Source: Methylomagnum ishizawai
GTDB lineage: Bacteria; Pseudomonadota; Gammaproteobacteria; Methylococcales; Methylococcaceae
DNA: 64,000 nt
Assembly: GCF_900155475.1 (NCBI RefSeq)
Contig: NZ_FXAM01000001.1
Span: 669,501 to 733,500 of the forward strand
Reading direction: 5' to 3'
Shown: positions 8,984 to 17,423 of the stretch, piece by piece
Layout: every line of letters starts with the position of its first letter
Numbering within the stretch: position 1 is the stretch's first letter
The notes under the pieces: generated by a model
The model's input: the letters and a program-made list of their open reading frames with translations, nothing else
Databases searched by the model: none
Told to the model about the DNA's origin: nothing
Translations under genes and position numbers: made by a program

Positions 8984-9293
8984 GCACGCGCCCAGGTTCC
9001 ACGCGGAGGTTTGAACAGCGTCTGGGACATAAGGGTATCCGTGGCGTAGGCGGTCTTCAATCCCGCGCCCCGCGCCTTGTGCTGGAATGGCAATTGCTCT
9101 AAGGTACGCCGCTTTGCGAAAGGGCGGAAATCAAGGGGTTGGGGGCTGACGGGGGCGCTTTCCGGCCACCCTGGCCCATCGCCGATGGGATTCCGCCAGG
9201 CTTCCAGGGCGGCGCGGATGCGCCCGTCCACCCTCCGGGCCACGCGCCCAATTCCCCGCACCGCTTCCAGAATTCCATCCTAAGGAGATCATC
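8984..9293. other. Intergenic region upstream of the pyrophosphatase-like gene
   Basis: This 310-bp stretch lies between two divergent genes. Frames that stay open give arginine- and proline-rich text without a domain. A strong Shine-Dalgarno (TAAGGAG at about 9280-9286) marks the start of the right-hand gene. I see no RNA gene. Confidence 0.5.
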
Positions 9294-11177
9294 ATGGCCT
9301 TATCTCTCATGGCCTATGCGCACGAGGGGGCGCGGGCGGTCCTCGGCGACCGCCGCGCCAAGACCCTTGTTTTGTTGGGACTCGCCGAAGCCTTGTGCGC
9401 GGGCGGGGTCTTGGGTTGGGGCATGGCCCTGGCCTTCGTGGCGGGTTTGGCCGCCGTGGTCTATGGCGTGCTCGCCCTGCGTTGGATCGGCGCCAAACCC
9501 CAAGGCGACGACCGGCTGCGGCAAGCCGCTTCCGGGCCGGGGCGGGCGATTCGTTCTTGTTGGGAGTCCCGCTACCCTGGGCTGGCCAAGTTCGGCGGGG
9601 CCGGGTTCGTCCTGATTGCCTTGACCCTGGGCTGGGCCGTGGCCTGGGGTTGTGCCCTGGGTGTGGCCTTGGCCGGGTGGCTGGTTTGGGCGGGGGTGGA
9701 GGTTCCGGCCTTGGCCCGGCACCGTGCCGTCGAAGCCGCCCGTTCGGGGGCGGGACCGGCTTTCGCCGTGGTGTTGCGGGGTGGGGCGGCGCTGGGCGGA
9801 TTGGCGCTCGGTTTGGGCGTGTTGGGGCTGGCCGGGTATTACAGCCTGCTCATGGCTGCGGATGCCCAGGAAGCATTGCGGCCCCTGGTGGGCGTGGCCT
9901 TCGGGGTTTCCCTGGTGGCCTTGGCGGCGCGGCTGGAAGCTTGGGCCGGAGGCGGCGCGGCGGTGGTGCTGGATTTGTGCGAGACCTATATCGCCACCCT
10001 GGTCGCCACCATGTTGCTGGGCGGATCGCTGGCGGCGGAGGCGGGCCGGGCCTATCCCTTGGTGCTGGCCGGTGTCGGCTTGGCCGCGGCCTTGGCGGCG
10101 GTCGCGGTCGCCCGCCTCGACAAGGGCCGCAAGATCGTCGAGACCTTGTATCAGACCGCGTTGCTGGCGGTGGGTTTGGCGCTGGTTGTGGATTATCCGG
10201 CGACCCTGGCGGCTTTCGCCGGTGTCGGCGCGGAGGTGTCGGCCCATGGCGTGTTCTTCGCCGCCGTGTTGGGCGGGGCGCTGACCCTCTTGCTGGCGGT
10301 ACTGGCCGAATACCATGCGGACAACGGGCGGGGGCCGGTGCGGCGGATCGTCGAAGCCGACGCCATCGGTCCCGCCGCCCGGATCGGGGCCGGGTTCGCG
10401 GTGGTTTTGCGCTCGACCACGGGGCCGGTGTTGGCGGTTTGCGCTTGCCTGTGGGGTGCCCACCAAGCGGCGGGCTTGTATGGCATCGCCGTCGCCGCCA
10501 CGGCCTTGGTGTCCCTGGCCGGGGTGTTTGTCATGCTGGATGCCTATGGGAGCGGATTGGACGGATTGGCCGCACAGGCCGGTTTGCCCAAAACCGCCCG
10601 CGACGCCACCGCCACCCTGGATGCGGCGGGCGCGGCGGTGCGGCCCGTGGTCCGGGCTTACACCGTCGGCGCGGCGGGCTTGGCGGCCTTGGCCTTGTTT
10701 TTCGCCTATGCCCGCGGGCCGGGGGGCGCGGTGGCGCTCGATCTCGGCGATTACCGGGTTGTCATCGGTGTGTTCGTCGGCGGTTTGTTGCCGTATTTGT
10801 TCGGGGGTTTGTTGATGGAAGCGGCGGGCCGCGCGGGCCGCGATATCCAGGAGTCGCTGGTGCCCGCCGCTTTGCCGCTGGCCGTGCCGGTCCTGGTCGG
10901 CGTGGCCTTGGGCAAGGCGGCGTTGGGCGGGTTGATGGTCGGCGTGATCGTGACCGGCCTGTTCCTGGCGGTCGCGATGCTGATCGGCGGCGCGGCCTGG
11001 GAAAGTGCCAAGCGCTATTTTGGCAACAGCGTCCGCGCCAAGTCCGGCCCGGAATCGGGGGCCGATCCGGTGGGCGGGGGCGAGGATGGCTTCTACCAAG
11101 CCGTGGTCGGCCCGGCTCTGCCGCCCCTGATGAAACTGGTCAACCTGGTGGCGTTGTTGATTGTGTCCTGGTTGTAG
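9294..11177 (+). CDS. H+-pyrophosphatase-like membrane protein lacking the catalytic loops
   Basis: The 627-residue, almost entirely hydrophobic protein aligns by eye to membrane H+-translocating pyrophosphatases (HppA). Family landmarks kept include EGARAVLGDRRAKT near the N-terminus, LCETYIATLVATMLLG, an AYGSGLDGLAAQAGLPKTA segment, FVGGLLPYLFGGLLM, and GPALPPLMKLVNLVALL at the C-terminus. Missing are the DVGADLVGKVE, DDPRNPA and DNVGDNVGD loops that bind Mg2+-pyrophosphate, which should sit just before LCETY, and the GDTVGDPFKDT motif near the end. It is shorter than the usual 660-700 residues. Pyrophosphate hydrolysis therefore looks impossible. It could be a partner or regulatory paralogue, or a relic kept in frame. 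TAAGGAG eight bases before the ATG supports the start, and a terminator follows. Confidence 0.8.
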   Translation: MALSLMAYAHEGARAVLGDRRAKTLVLLGLAEALCAGGVLGWGMALAFVAGLAAVVYGVLALRWIGAKPQGDDRLRQAASGPGRAIRSCWESRYPGLAKFGGAGFVLIALTLGWAVAWGCALGVALAGWLVWAGVEVPALARHRAVEAARSGAGPAFAVVLRGGAALGGLALGLGVLGLAGYYSLLMAADAQEALRPLVGVAFGVSLVALAARLEAWAGGGAAVVLDLCETYIATLVATMLLGGSLAAEAGRAYPLVLAGVGLAAALAAVAVARLDKGRKIVETLYQTALLAVGLALVVDYPATLAAFAGVGAEVSAHGVFFAAVLGGALTLLLAVLAEYHADNGRGPVRRIVEADAIGPAARIGAGFAVVLRSTTGPVLAVCACLWGAHQAAGLYGIAVAATALVSLAGVFVMLDAYGSGLDGLAAQAGLPKTARDATATLDAAGAAVRPVVRAYTVGAAGLAALALFFAYARGPGGAVALDLGDYRVVIGVFVGGLLPYLFGGLLMEAAGRAGRDIQESLVPAALPLAVPVLVGVALGKAALGGLMVGVIVTGLFLAVAMLIGGAAWESAKRYFGNSVRAKSGPESGADPVGGGEDGFYQAVVGPALPPLMKLVNLVALLIVSWL

Positions 11178-11195
11178 GCCGACCCGTCCGCGCCC

Positions 11196-11224
11196 AAGGC
11201 CGACCGGGGGGTCGGCCTTTTTTT
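11196..11224 (+). terminator. Rho-independent terminator after the pyrophosphatase-like gene
   Basis: A perfect 10-bp stem (AAGGCCGACC at 11196-11205 with GGTCGGCCTT at 11210-11219) and a GGGG loop lead into a run of T. It lies 18 bp after the stop codon. Confidence 0.9.
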
Positions 11225-11230
11225 ATGGGC

Positions 11231-11257
11231 AAAAAAAACTCCGCCCGGTGGCGGAGT
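11231..11257 (-). terminator. Rho-independent terminator for the minus-strand operon
   Basis: An 8-bp stem (ACTCCGCC/GGCGGAGT, loop CGGT) at 11238-11257 is preceded on the plus strand by A8, so the minus-strand transcript ends in U8. It would close the operon that ends with the CPBP gene at 11461, about 200 bp upstream on that strand. Confidence 0.75.
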
Positions 11258-11460
11258 CAACTACTCAAGGGGGAGGTAAAGAGAAATGGGTGCGCCAACC
11301 GGGTTGAGGTGTCCCGGCCTGGCCGGGAGCTTGTTGCGCTTGGTGGATAGTATTGCGGAATCATGCAAATCAGAAAAATCGATAAATTTTATTCGATACA
11401 TAAGGCGGCTTTATCTATCGGGGCGGGGATGAGCCCGTGCATAAACCCGAACCGGAGATG

Positions 11461-12051
11461 CTAGGCGCTCTGGCGGCGGATATAGGTCTGGGCCACGGCC
11501 AGGAAGGCTAGGAAATCGTAGATGGCGTGGATGAGGATCGGTATTACGAGGTTGCGCTCGCCGCCGAAATCCAGGGTCCAGCCGAGATAGGCTCCGGTCA
11601 ACCCCGCCAGCAGGCCATATAGCGGCGTCACCCAATGCACCAGGGCGAATACCATATTGCTGAACACCAAGCCGCCGATCCAGCCCCAATCCTGCTCGAA
11701 CCAGGGTTGCAGGAAACCCCGGAACAGGATTTCCTCCGACACCCCGGCCAGGAAGCCCAGGTATAGCAATTCGGTCCAATGGCAACGGCACAGCAGCGGC
11801 CCTAGCTTGCTGACCAGGAATTCCTTGATCTCGCGCATCCCGGCGATGGGGAAGCGGTAGCTGAGGGCGAACAGCAGGTACAGCGGCAACGTGCCCAGCA
11901 GCCCTAGCAGCAGGCTGCCGGGATCGAGGCTCCAGGCGGACAGGGGATCGATGGCGGCCAGCCAGCCCAGGCCATAGGCCAGGACGATCAAGCCACCCTC
12001 GAAGCCGGTGGCCAGCCAAAGGAATTGGGTCTTGGTGGGAAGATAGGGCAT
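11461..12051 (-). CDS. CPBP family intramembrane protease homologue
   Basis: The 196-residue protein has about six hydrophobic segments. The glutamate motif SEEILFRGFLQPWF (EExxxR), the second motif NMVFALVH and the third ILIHAIYDF place it in the CPBP/Abi family, related to CAAX prenyl endopeptidases such as Rce1. The conserved Glu pair, Arg and two His residues needed for the proposed catalytic site are present, so activity is plausible. Bacterial substrates are mostly unknown. It is the last gene of a tight four-gene minus-strand run, six bases after the SRPBCC gene. Confidence 0.85.
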   Translation of the reverse strand: MPYLPTKTQFLWLATGFEGGLIVLAYGLGWLAAIDPLSAWSLDPGSLLLGLLGTLPLYLLFALSYRFPIAGMREIKEFLVSKLGPLLCRCHWTELLYLGFLAGVSEEILFRGFLQPWFEQDWGWIGGLVFSNMVFALVHWVTPLYGLLAGLTGAYLGWTLDFGGERNLVIPILIHAIYDFLAFLAVAQTYIRRQSA

Positions 12052-12057
12052 GGGGGT

Positions 12058-12603
12058 TCAGGCGTCGTCCAGTTTCAGGCTGAGGTGTTGGGGGTGGGCG
12101 GGATCGCCCAGTTTGCGGGCCAGGGCGGTCAGGTAGACATCCATCACGCCATGGTAGGACAACACGAAACGGTCGAAAAACCGCAACAGGGGGTGGTGGA
12201 TGCTTTCCCATTCGGTGAGGGTGAGCAAGGTGCCCGTGCCGTCCGGCTCGAATTCGTAGGTCCAAGCGCCCGCCAGCGGCAGGCCATCGTTGTCGATCTG
12301 GGTGACGAGGCGGCGCGGTGCCGCGCATTCCACCACCTGGAAATGCACCCGGCCCAAGCGGCCGCAGACCTCGAACCAACTCGGCAAACCCCCGCATTCC
12401 GGTCCCAATTCGACCCGGTCCAGGCCCGGTCGCCATTCGGGGTAGGCCGTGAAATCCAGGATGACCGCCCAGACTTGTTCCGGGGTGGCGCTGAGCCGGA
12501 TGCGGCTGACCGCATGGTGGGTTTTGGGCAGGCGCGCGCCGATAAAGGCCGCGGCCATGGCGGCGAGGACGAGGATCGAGAGCAGGCTCAGGAACAGGTT
12601 CAT
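12058..12603 (-). CDS. Membrane-anchored SRPBCC (START-like) protein
   Basis: From Met at 12603 the product begins with a hydrophobic anchor (MNLFLSLLSILVLAAMAAAF) followed by a START/polyketide-cyclase-like fold: RIRLSATPEQVWAVILDF at the first helix-grip strand, YPEWRPGLDRVEL, and the strands ending in GTLLTLTEWESI. The fold binds hydrophobic ligands in many proteins; no specific ligand can be named. The frame also offers an ATG at 12648 that overlaps the CYTH stop as ATGA, which would add 15 Pro/Arg-rich residues before the anchor; neither start has a convincing ribosome-binding site. It lies within the LysR-CYTH-SRPBCC-CPBP run. Confidence 0.75.
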   Translation of the reverse strand: MNLFLSLLSILVLAAMAAAFIGARLPKTHHAVSRIRLSATPEQVWAVILDFTAYPEWRPGLDRVELGPECGGLPSWFEVCGRLGRVHFQVVECAAPRRLVTQIDNDGLPLAGAWTYEFEPDGTGTLLTLTEWESIHHPLLRFFDRFVLSYHGVMDVYLTALARKLGDPAHPQHLSLKLDDA

Positions 12604-12644
12604 GGGGGGGTGCGCGGGGGGATGGGCGCGGATGCGCCCTGGGG

Positions 12645-13121
12645 TCATGAAACCCGCCAGAGCTTATAGGGGTGGCTGGCGAGGCAGGTGTTGTAATAGC
12701 GGGGGTCGTGGGTGACTTCCGCGCCCGCCCAGGCCGGTTTCTCGAAAACCTCGTCGGGGCTGCCCAACTCGATTTCCGCCACCACCAAGCCGGCGTTGTC
12801 ACCCTCGAACACATCGATTTCCCAGGTGTGCGGGCCGTTGTCCAGGTAGTGGCGGGTTTTCTCGATGATGGGCTTGCAACTCAGCAGGTCCAGCATTTGG
12901 TGGGCGTCCCGGACCGGAATCTCATATTCGAACTCGTGGCGCTGCGCCCCGACGGTGACGCTCTTGAGATTCAGCCAAGCCCGCCCACCCGCGACACGCA
13001 CCCGCACCGAGCAATGCTTTTCGTCGTTGAGGTAGCCCTGGCGGAAATGGGCCGGATCGCGGGCCGCGCTCCGCCAGCTATCGTCCACGACCAGGAATTT
13101 GCGTTCGATTTCCAGGTTCAT
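12645..13121 (-). CDS. CYTH domain protein (inorganic triphosphatase-like)
   Basis: The 158 residues form one CYTH tunnel-fold domain. It begins with the diagnostic MNLEIERKFLV (ExExK, metal-triphosphate binding). Arg and Lys pairs follow on alternating strands (SVRVRV, AWLNLKS), then EFEYEIP, and the acidic exit strand GLVVAEIEL. Single-domain bacterial members often hydrolyse inorganic tripolyphosphate; adenylate cyclase and thiamine-triphosphatase activities also occur in the superfamily, and the sequence alone does not decide. It starts seven bases after the LysR stop codon and probably shares its transcript. Confidence 0.9.
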   Translation of the reverse strand: MNLEIERKFLVVDDSWRSAARDPAHFRQGYLNDEKHCSVRVRVAGGRAWLNLKSVTVGAQRHEFEYEIPVRDAHQMLDLLSCKPIIEKTRHYLDNGPHTWEIDVFEGDNAGLVVAEIELGSPDEVFEKPAWAGAEVTHDPRYYNTCLASHPYKLWRVS

Positions 13122-13128
13122 GCGCGGC

Positions 13129-14049
13129 TCAGTCGTTCTGCGCCCATTCTTCCCAATAGGGCTTGGGATGGAAGCGCTCGTGCAGGAAGTCCACGAAGGT
13201 GCGCACCTTGGCCGAGAGGTGTTTGCGGTGCGGATAGACCGCGTGGATTTCCAAGGGGGCCGGGATGTAGTCGGTCAAGACGGCTTGCAGGCGGTTCTTG
13301 CGGATATCCTGGCCCACCATATAGGTCGGCAGCAAGACCAGCCCCAAGGCGCTCAAGGCCGCCATGCGCAGGGCGTCGGCCACGTTGGATTGCATGGTGC
13401 CGCCGACCTTGATCACGGTGGTTTCGCCGCCCGGCACGCTGAACTGCCATTGGTCGCGCGGCGGCAGGCTGGAATTGACCAGGCAATTGTGCTTGCGCAG
13501 GTCGTCCGGGGTTTTGGGCGAGCCGTGCTTCTTGAAATAAGCGGGCGAACCGCACACCACCCGCTGCGAACTACCGAGCTTGCGCGCGATCAGGCTGGAA
13601 TCCCTGAGTTCGTCCAAATGGATGGCGAGGTCGAAGCCTTCCTCGATCAAGTCCACATAGGAGGCTTGCAGGATCATCTCGACGTTCACGTCCGGGTAGA
13701 TTTCGGTATAGGCGGCGACCGCCGGGGCCAGATGGTAGGCCCCGAAGAACGGCGTGGCGTTCACCTTCAAGGTGCCGCGCGGCTCGGTTTGCAGCCGGGT
13801 GACGGCGATTTCCATCTCCTCCATCTCGTCGAGGATCTGGAGGCAGCGTTCCAGATATACCATCCCGACTTCGGTGAGGCTGAGGTTACGGGTGGTGCGG
13901 TTCAACAGCCTGATCCCCAGGCCGTTTTCGAGTTGCATCACATGTTTGGTCGCCATGGCCCGCGACAGGCCGAGTTCCTTCGCTGCCGAGGCGAAACTGC
14001 CGGCTTTGGCAACCTTGGTGAAGACCAGCATGCTGGTGAGTTTGTCCAT
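13129..14049 (-). CDS. LysR-family transcriptional regulator
   Basis: The 306-residue regulator has an N-terminal winged helix-turn-helix (residues 1-60: MLVFTKVAKAGSFASAAKEL, then ATKHVMQLENGLGIRLLNRT) and a periplasmic-binding-like effector domain from about 92. The N-terminal sequence resembles the CrgA/PecT-like branch. It diverges from an exported SnoaL-like gene across a 120-bp AT-rich gap containing a good sigma-70 promoter for that gene, which makes the SnoaL-like gene a likely target. It also heads the CYTH-SRPBCC-CPBP run. The inducer is unknown. Confidence 0.92.
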   Translation of the reverse strand: MDKLTSMLVFTKVAKAGSFASAAKELGLSRAMATKHVMQLENGLGIRLLNRTTRNLSLTEVGMVYLERCLQILDEMEEMEIAVTRLQTEPRGTLKVNATPFFGAYHLAPAVAAYTEIYPDVNVEMILQASYVDLIEEGFDLAIHLDELRDSSLIARKLGSSQRVVCGSPAYFKKHGSPKTPDDLRKHNCLVNSSLPPRDQWQFSVPGGETTVIKVGGTMQSNVADALRMAALSALGLVLLPTYMVGQDIRKNRLQAVLTDYIPAPLEIHAVYPHRKHLSAKVRTFVDFLHERFHPKPYWEEWAQND

Positions 14050-14099
14050 AGGGCTGGGGGCTTGTGGTTATGGAAACAATTAGTAGAGTTTATTGGGCA

Positions 14100-14127
14100 T
14101 TGTAAACGAAATATGGTTTCCTATAAT
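14100..14127 (+). promoter_or_regulatory. Sigma-70 type promoter for the SnoaL-like gene
   Basis: TTGTAA at 14100-14105 and TATAAT at 14122-14127 are separated by 16 bp, in an AT-rich gap that contrasts with the GC-rich surroundings. The start codon is 42 bp downstream. The gap also serves the divergent LysR gene and is the natural place for its operator, though I cannot define a T-N11-A box with confidence. Confidence 0.7.
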
Positions 14128-14169
14128 CCGCCTCGCTTCTATCCTGCTTGGATTTTTCGGAGAACCACA

Positions 14170-14625
14170 ATGAAACGTAGCTTAGGGCTATTGCTAGCTT
14201 TAGTCACTAGCGCCGGAACGGCGCGGGCGCAGGGCGACGACGCCCGCCAAATCGCCGAAACCAGCGCCGCGCAATGGAACGCCGCCTTCGCCAAAGGCAA
14301 GGTCGATGCCATCGTCTCGCTCTACGCCGACAACGCCATGCTGCTGCGTCCGGACGGGGCGGTGTCGAGGGGGGCGGGCGAAATCCGCGCCTTCTGGCAG
14401 AACGTCATCCAACGCGGCGAATACGCCATGGATATCGTCAGCGTGACCGAGGACCACAAGGACACCATCGTCGCCACCGCCGAACTGTCCGGCGTCCAGA
14501 CCCAGGGCGGGCAGCCGGTGACCAAGCACCGCTACGGGGCCGTGCTGTACAGCGTCCTCAAGCGCCAGCCGGACGGCACTTGGAAGGCCAAGGTGCAGAA
14601 ATGGAACGACGACCATAGGATCTAA
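14170..14625 (+). CDS. Exported SnoaL/DUF4440-like protein
   Basis: The 151-residue product has a Sec signal peptide (residues 1-20, ending GTARA before QGDD) and a cone-shaped SnoaL-like domain with AAQWNAAFAKGKVDAIVSLY and a DGAVSRGAGEIRAFW segment, as in the SgcJ/EcaC and DUF4440 groups. Members bind or isomerise small hydrophobic substrates, but many have no assigned activity. The open frame extends far upstream across the LysR gene; the ATG at 14170 is preferred because of the signal peptide and the CGGAG eight bases before it. A promoter and a terminator bracket it, so it is probably monocistronic, controlled by the divergent LysR. Confidence 0.82.
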   Translation: MKRSLGLLLALVTSAGTARAQGDDARQIAETSAAQWNAAFAKGKVDAIVSLYADNAMLLRPDGAVSRGAGEIRAFWQNVIQRGEYAMDIVSVTEDHKDTIVATAELSGVQTQGGQPVTKHRYGAVLYSVLKRQPDGTWKAKVQKWNDDHRI

Positions 14626-14690
14626 GCCCATGCCCGCTGGTGCGCGCCGCCCAGGAGGTTGTCCATGACCTCGGCTGATCGATTCCGATG

Positions 14691-14719
14691 AAAGAGCTTC
14701 CGTCGAAGCTCTTTTTTTT
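14691..14719 (+). terminator. Rho-independent terminator
   Basis: A 10-bp stem (AAAGAGCTTC at 14691-14700 with GAAGCTCTTT at 14705-14714) with a four-base loop runs into eight T. It follows the SnoaL-like gene. Confidence 0.92.
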
Positions 14720-14906
14720 GCCCAAAGTTTCAAGGGCTTGCAAGGATTCCGCGAGATTTCCGCCACAGTCTGTCCACCTGGGAATGCTTTATCCGCTTCC
14801 GAGGCCGATGGTAGACTAGATTCCCTACTGTTTTGCTTGGAATTGCAGGCCCGTCCATGAACGGGTCGGCCTTAGTCAAAAACAACCTATGAAAGGAGTA
14901 TGAGAG

Positions 14907-15488
14907 ATGACCCACGAACTTCCCCCGCTGCCTTACGAGAAGAACGCCCTGGAGCCTTACATCTCCGCGGAAACCCTGGAATACCACTACGGCAAGCACC
15001 ACCAGACCTACGTCACCAACCTGAACAACCTGATCGCGGGCACCGAGTTCGCCGATCTGTCCTTGGAAGACATCGTCCGCAAGTCTTCCGGCGGCCTTTT
15101 CAACAACGCCGCCCAGGTGTGGAACCACACTTTCTATTGGAACGGCCTGAAGCCGGGCGGCGGTGGCGAACCCACCGGGGCGCTGGCCGAGGCCATCAAC
15201 CAAGCGTTCGGTTCCTTCGCCAAGTTCAAGGAAGACTTCGCCAAGACCGCCGTGACCACCTTCGGCTCCGGCTGGGCCTGGCTGGTCAAGAATGCCGATG
15301 GCGGCTTGGCCCTGGTCAGCACCACCGGTGCCGGTTGTCCCTTGACCGCTGGCCAGACCCCGCTGTTGACTTGCGATGTCTGGGAACACGCCTATTACAT
15401 CGACTACCGCAACGCCCGTCCCAAGTATGTCGAGGAGTTCTGGAACCTGGTGAACTGGGATTTCGTCGCGGCCAATTTCGCGGCTTGA
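14907..15488 (+). CDS. sodB: Iron superoxide dismutase
   Basis: This cytoplasmic enzyme dismutates superoxide to hydrogen peroxide and oxygen. The 193 residues match SodB. All metal ligands are in place: H27, H74 (in [13 protein letters not shown]), D157 and H161 (in [14 protein letters not shown]). The second-sphere Gln70 in the AAQVWNH segment and the following TFYW favour iron over manganese. A strong AAAGGAG precedes the ATG. It is flanked by terminators on both sides, so it is expressed alone. Iron-dependent control would be expected from relatives, but no Fur box or RyhB-type site is evident to me. Confidence 0.96.
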   Translation: MTHELPPLPYEKNALEPYISAETLEYHYGKHHQTYVTNLNNLIAGTEFADLSLEDIVRKSSGGLFNNAAQVWNHTFYWNGLKPGGGGEPTGALAEAINQAFGSFAKFKEDFAKTAVTTFGSGWAWLVKNADGGLALVSTTGAGCPLTAGQTPLLTCDVWEHAYYIDYRNARPKYVEEFWNLVNWDFVAANFAA

Positions 15489-15528
15489 TGCCACGCCAGC
15501 CGCCGCGGTCGGCTTGACCGCGGCCAAG

Positions 15529-15567
15529 AAGCCGCCGGGCTGTCCGCGAGGAAACCGGCGGCTTTTT
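15529..15567 (+). terminator. Rho-independent terminator after sodB
   Basis: AAGCCGCCGG (15529-15538) pairs with CCGGCGGCTT (15555-15564) across a 16-base loop and is followed by T. It lies 40 bp after the sodB stop codon. Confidence 0.75.
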
Positions 15568-15620
15568 CGTCGGCGGGCGCTTGGCGGACAATAGCCGTTT
15601 TCGCCCGCCGAGTTCCGCCC

Positions 15621-16499
15621 GTGACGCCCGATCCCGCCCTTGCCGATTGCCTGCCCCGTTTGGCCGAGCGCCACCGCTCCGGGGAATTGGGCGATGCCGT
15701 CTATGCCGCCGCCTATTTCCTGGCGTGGCAGATCGCCCTGCATGGCCGCCGCTATGCTTCCCGCCAATCCAAAGCCGATCCCAAGCCCGAGGCCGATGTG
15801 TGGTTGCCGCGCTTCGCCGGGGACGGCGATACGGGGTTGCGGACCGCGCTGGTCGAGGCGTTCGAACGCCAGTATTTCCTGGGCGTGATTCCCAATGTGC
15901 CGGTGGCGCTCGCGGCGTGGCTGCGCGGCGACTGGCCCTTGACCCTGACGACCGCCATTCCCAGCCCAGAAACCGTGCTGGACATGCAGGTAGCGGGCAC
16001 CCGTCCGGTCACGGTCGTGGCCGATTATGCCAGGGCGCTGAATCCGGTGCTGACCCATGCCAATGGTTTCGCCTTCCTGGTCCACGATCTGGAACACGCC
16101 TATAAATTCTTCCACGATCCGCGTTCGCACCGGGCGCAGCGGCGGTTTTTCGGGTTGCTACGGGAGGCGGTGCGGGCGGGCCGGTTCGATGCCTACCGCC
16201 GCGATCCCGTGTTCGACGAGCGTTTCGATTATCTGATGAGCGATATGAATACCCATGTGGTGCATAGCCTTAGGTTCCTGGGCGCGGTGTTGATCGAGTG
16301 CCTGTTGCGCCGCGAGGGCAAGGGTGGCAAGGAGGCGCTGTCGGTGGAAGCCGAGGCGGAATTGGTCGGTTTCCTGCGCGGTTTGGGCGGATTGTGGCGT
16401 TTTCCGGCGGGGGCGGGCGTGGCCTTGGGGCGCTTGGTGCGGGGCGGGTTCGGGGAAGAAGAAGCGCGGTTGATCGAGGCGGCGGTGTTGGCCAATTAG
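15621..16499 (+). CDS. Conserved hypothetical protein, 292 aa
   Basis: Starts with GTG at 15621. The protein is soluble-looking and helical, without signal peptide or membrane segment. Conspicuous parts are FLVHDLEHAYKFFHDPRSH (a His/Asp-rich segment that could bind metal) and DYLMSDMNTHVVHSLRFL (another His/Asp cluster). Together they hint at a metal-binding helical fold such as an HD-like or haem-oxygenase-like protein, but I do not recognise a family and assign no function. It lies between sodB and the convergent mepA, with a palindromic repeat spanning the two gene ends. Confidence 0.75.
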   Translation: MTPDPALADCLPRLAERHRSGELGDAVYAAAYFLAWQIALHGRRYASRQSKADPKPEADVWLPRFAGDGDTGLRTALVEAFERQYFLGVIPNVPVALAAWLRGDWPLTLTTAIPSPETVLDMQVAGTRPVTVVADYARALNPVLTHANGFAFLVHDLEHAYKFFHDPRSHRAQRRFFGLLREAVRAGRFDAYRRDPVFDERFDYLMSDMNTHVVHSLRFLGAVLIECLLRREGKGGKEALSVEAEAELVGFLRGLGGLWRFPAGAGVALGRLVRGGFGEEEARLIEAAVLAN

Positions 16500-16526
16500 C
16501 CCGGATTCCGCCGCCGCATCCGGGCT
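16498..16526. repeat. REP-like palindrome, copy 1
   Basis: AGCCCGGAT (16498-16506) and ATCCGGGCT (16518-16526) form a 9-bp stem around an 11-base loop, spanning the stop codons of two convergent genes. A second copy with the same arms lies at 30824-30853. Such AGCCCGGAT...ATCCGGG units recur between genes in many proteobacteria and may act as bidirectional transcript ends. Confidence 0.7.
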
Positions 16527-17343
16527 ATGGGTCCGCCAGTACCGTCCGGCAGGCGGAGGGCAGGGCCGGTTTCGGCTCCGAAGGCTTGCTGGGCAGGGCC
16601 GGATGCTGGTGCAACCACCAATCCAGGCTGGAATCGCAGCCTTCGCCCAAGGGGATGGGTTCCTGGCGCACGCAGGCCGGGCTGTCGGGCGGGCAGGCGA
16701 GGCGCATATGGAAATGGTCGTCGTGGTGGTACCAGGGGCGAATTTTACGCAGCCAATCGCGGTCGCCCGCCACCGTGCGGCACAGTTCCCGTTTGATATA
16801 GGCGTTGACGAAGATGCGGTCCACGCCCGGCAGGTGGGCGGCGGCTTGCAGGACGCGGATATGGCGGTCGCTCCACAGTTCGTAATCCAGCCCACGGGCC
16901 GCGCTGTTCAACAGGCTGGGCGCAGGGATGTTGGAACGCATCCGGTCGGCGCGGGCATGCAGGCCGGGGTTCAGGTCGAACCACACATCCACGTCCAGCC
17001 CCGATTGGTGGCTGCGGTGGCCGAACGGCATGGGACCGCCCCGCGCCAGCCCCAAATCCCCCACATGCAACAGGCCGATGCCCTGGGCGGCTTTCTCGCC
17101 CAGTTCGCGCACGGCGTGGACCAGCGAGGGGTGGCCGTAATTGCGCCGCCGTTCCAGATGCATGACCACATAGCCCCGGCCTTCGGTGGGCAGGGCGGCG
17201 GCACCGTCGATGCAGCCGGCGCTGGTCTCGCCGATGGAGCGGGGCATGCCTTCGCTGGGACCGGGAACTTCCGACCAGGGGTTGGCGTGGCCGGGGCTGG
17301 ATGCCAGGAACAAGGATAGGAGCGCGATACGGATGGCGTGCAT
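16525..17343 (-). CDS. mepA: Penicillin-insensitive murein DD-endopeptidase
   Basis: This periplasmic Zn-dependent LAS-family peptidase cuts D-Ala-meso-DAP cross-links in peptidoglycan. Starting at Met 17343 the protein has 272 residues, essentially the family length, with a Sec signal (MHAIRIALLSLFLASSPGHA). Zn ligands and active-site His residues are visible in PFGHRSHQSGLDVDVWF (HxxxxxxxD) and WYHHDDHFHMRL (HxH). Cysteines at AGCIDG, RELCRTV, RLACPP, PACVRQ, EGCDSS and SACRTV fit the conserved disulphides. The frame continues upstream, but that part overlaps the coiled-coil gene and is not coding. Confidence 0.93.
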   Translation of the reverse strand: MHAIRIALLSLFLASSPGHANPWSEVPGPSEGMPRSIGETSAGCIDGAAALPTEGRGYVVMHLERRRNYGHPSLVHAVRELGEKAAQGIGLLHVGDLGLARGGPMPFGHRSHQSGLDVDVWFDLNPGLHARADRMRSNIPAPSLLNSAARGLDYELWSDRHIRVLQAAAHLPGVDRIFVNAYIKRELCRTVAGDRDWLRKIRPWYHHDDHFHMRLACPPDSPACVRQEPIPLGEGCDSSLDWWLHQHPALPSKPSEPKPALPSACRTVLADP

Positions 17344-17423
17344 GGGAATAGGGCCGTGGGAAGGAAGGATTCGCGCCCCCGCGTCCGGGGGCTGGGTGAA
17401 AGTGTAGCGGCGGTCCGGGAAGT

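Noticed and set aside
9300-11099. 599-residue minus-strand frame opposite the pyrophosphatase-like gene
   Set aside because: Antisense in GC-rich DNA; Gln/His/Arg-rich text.
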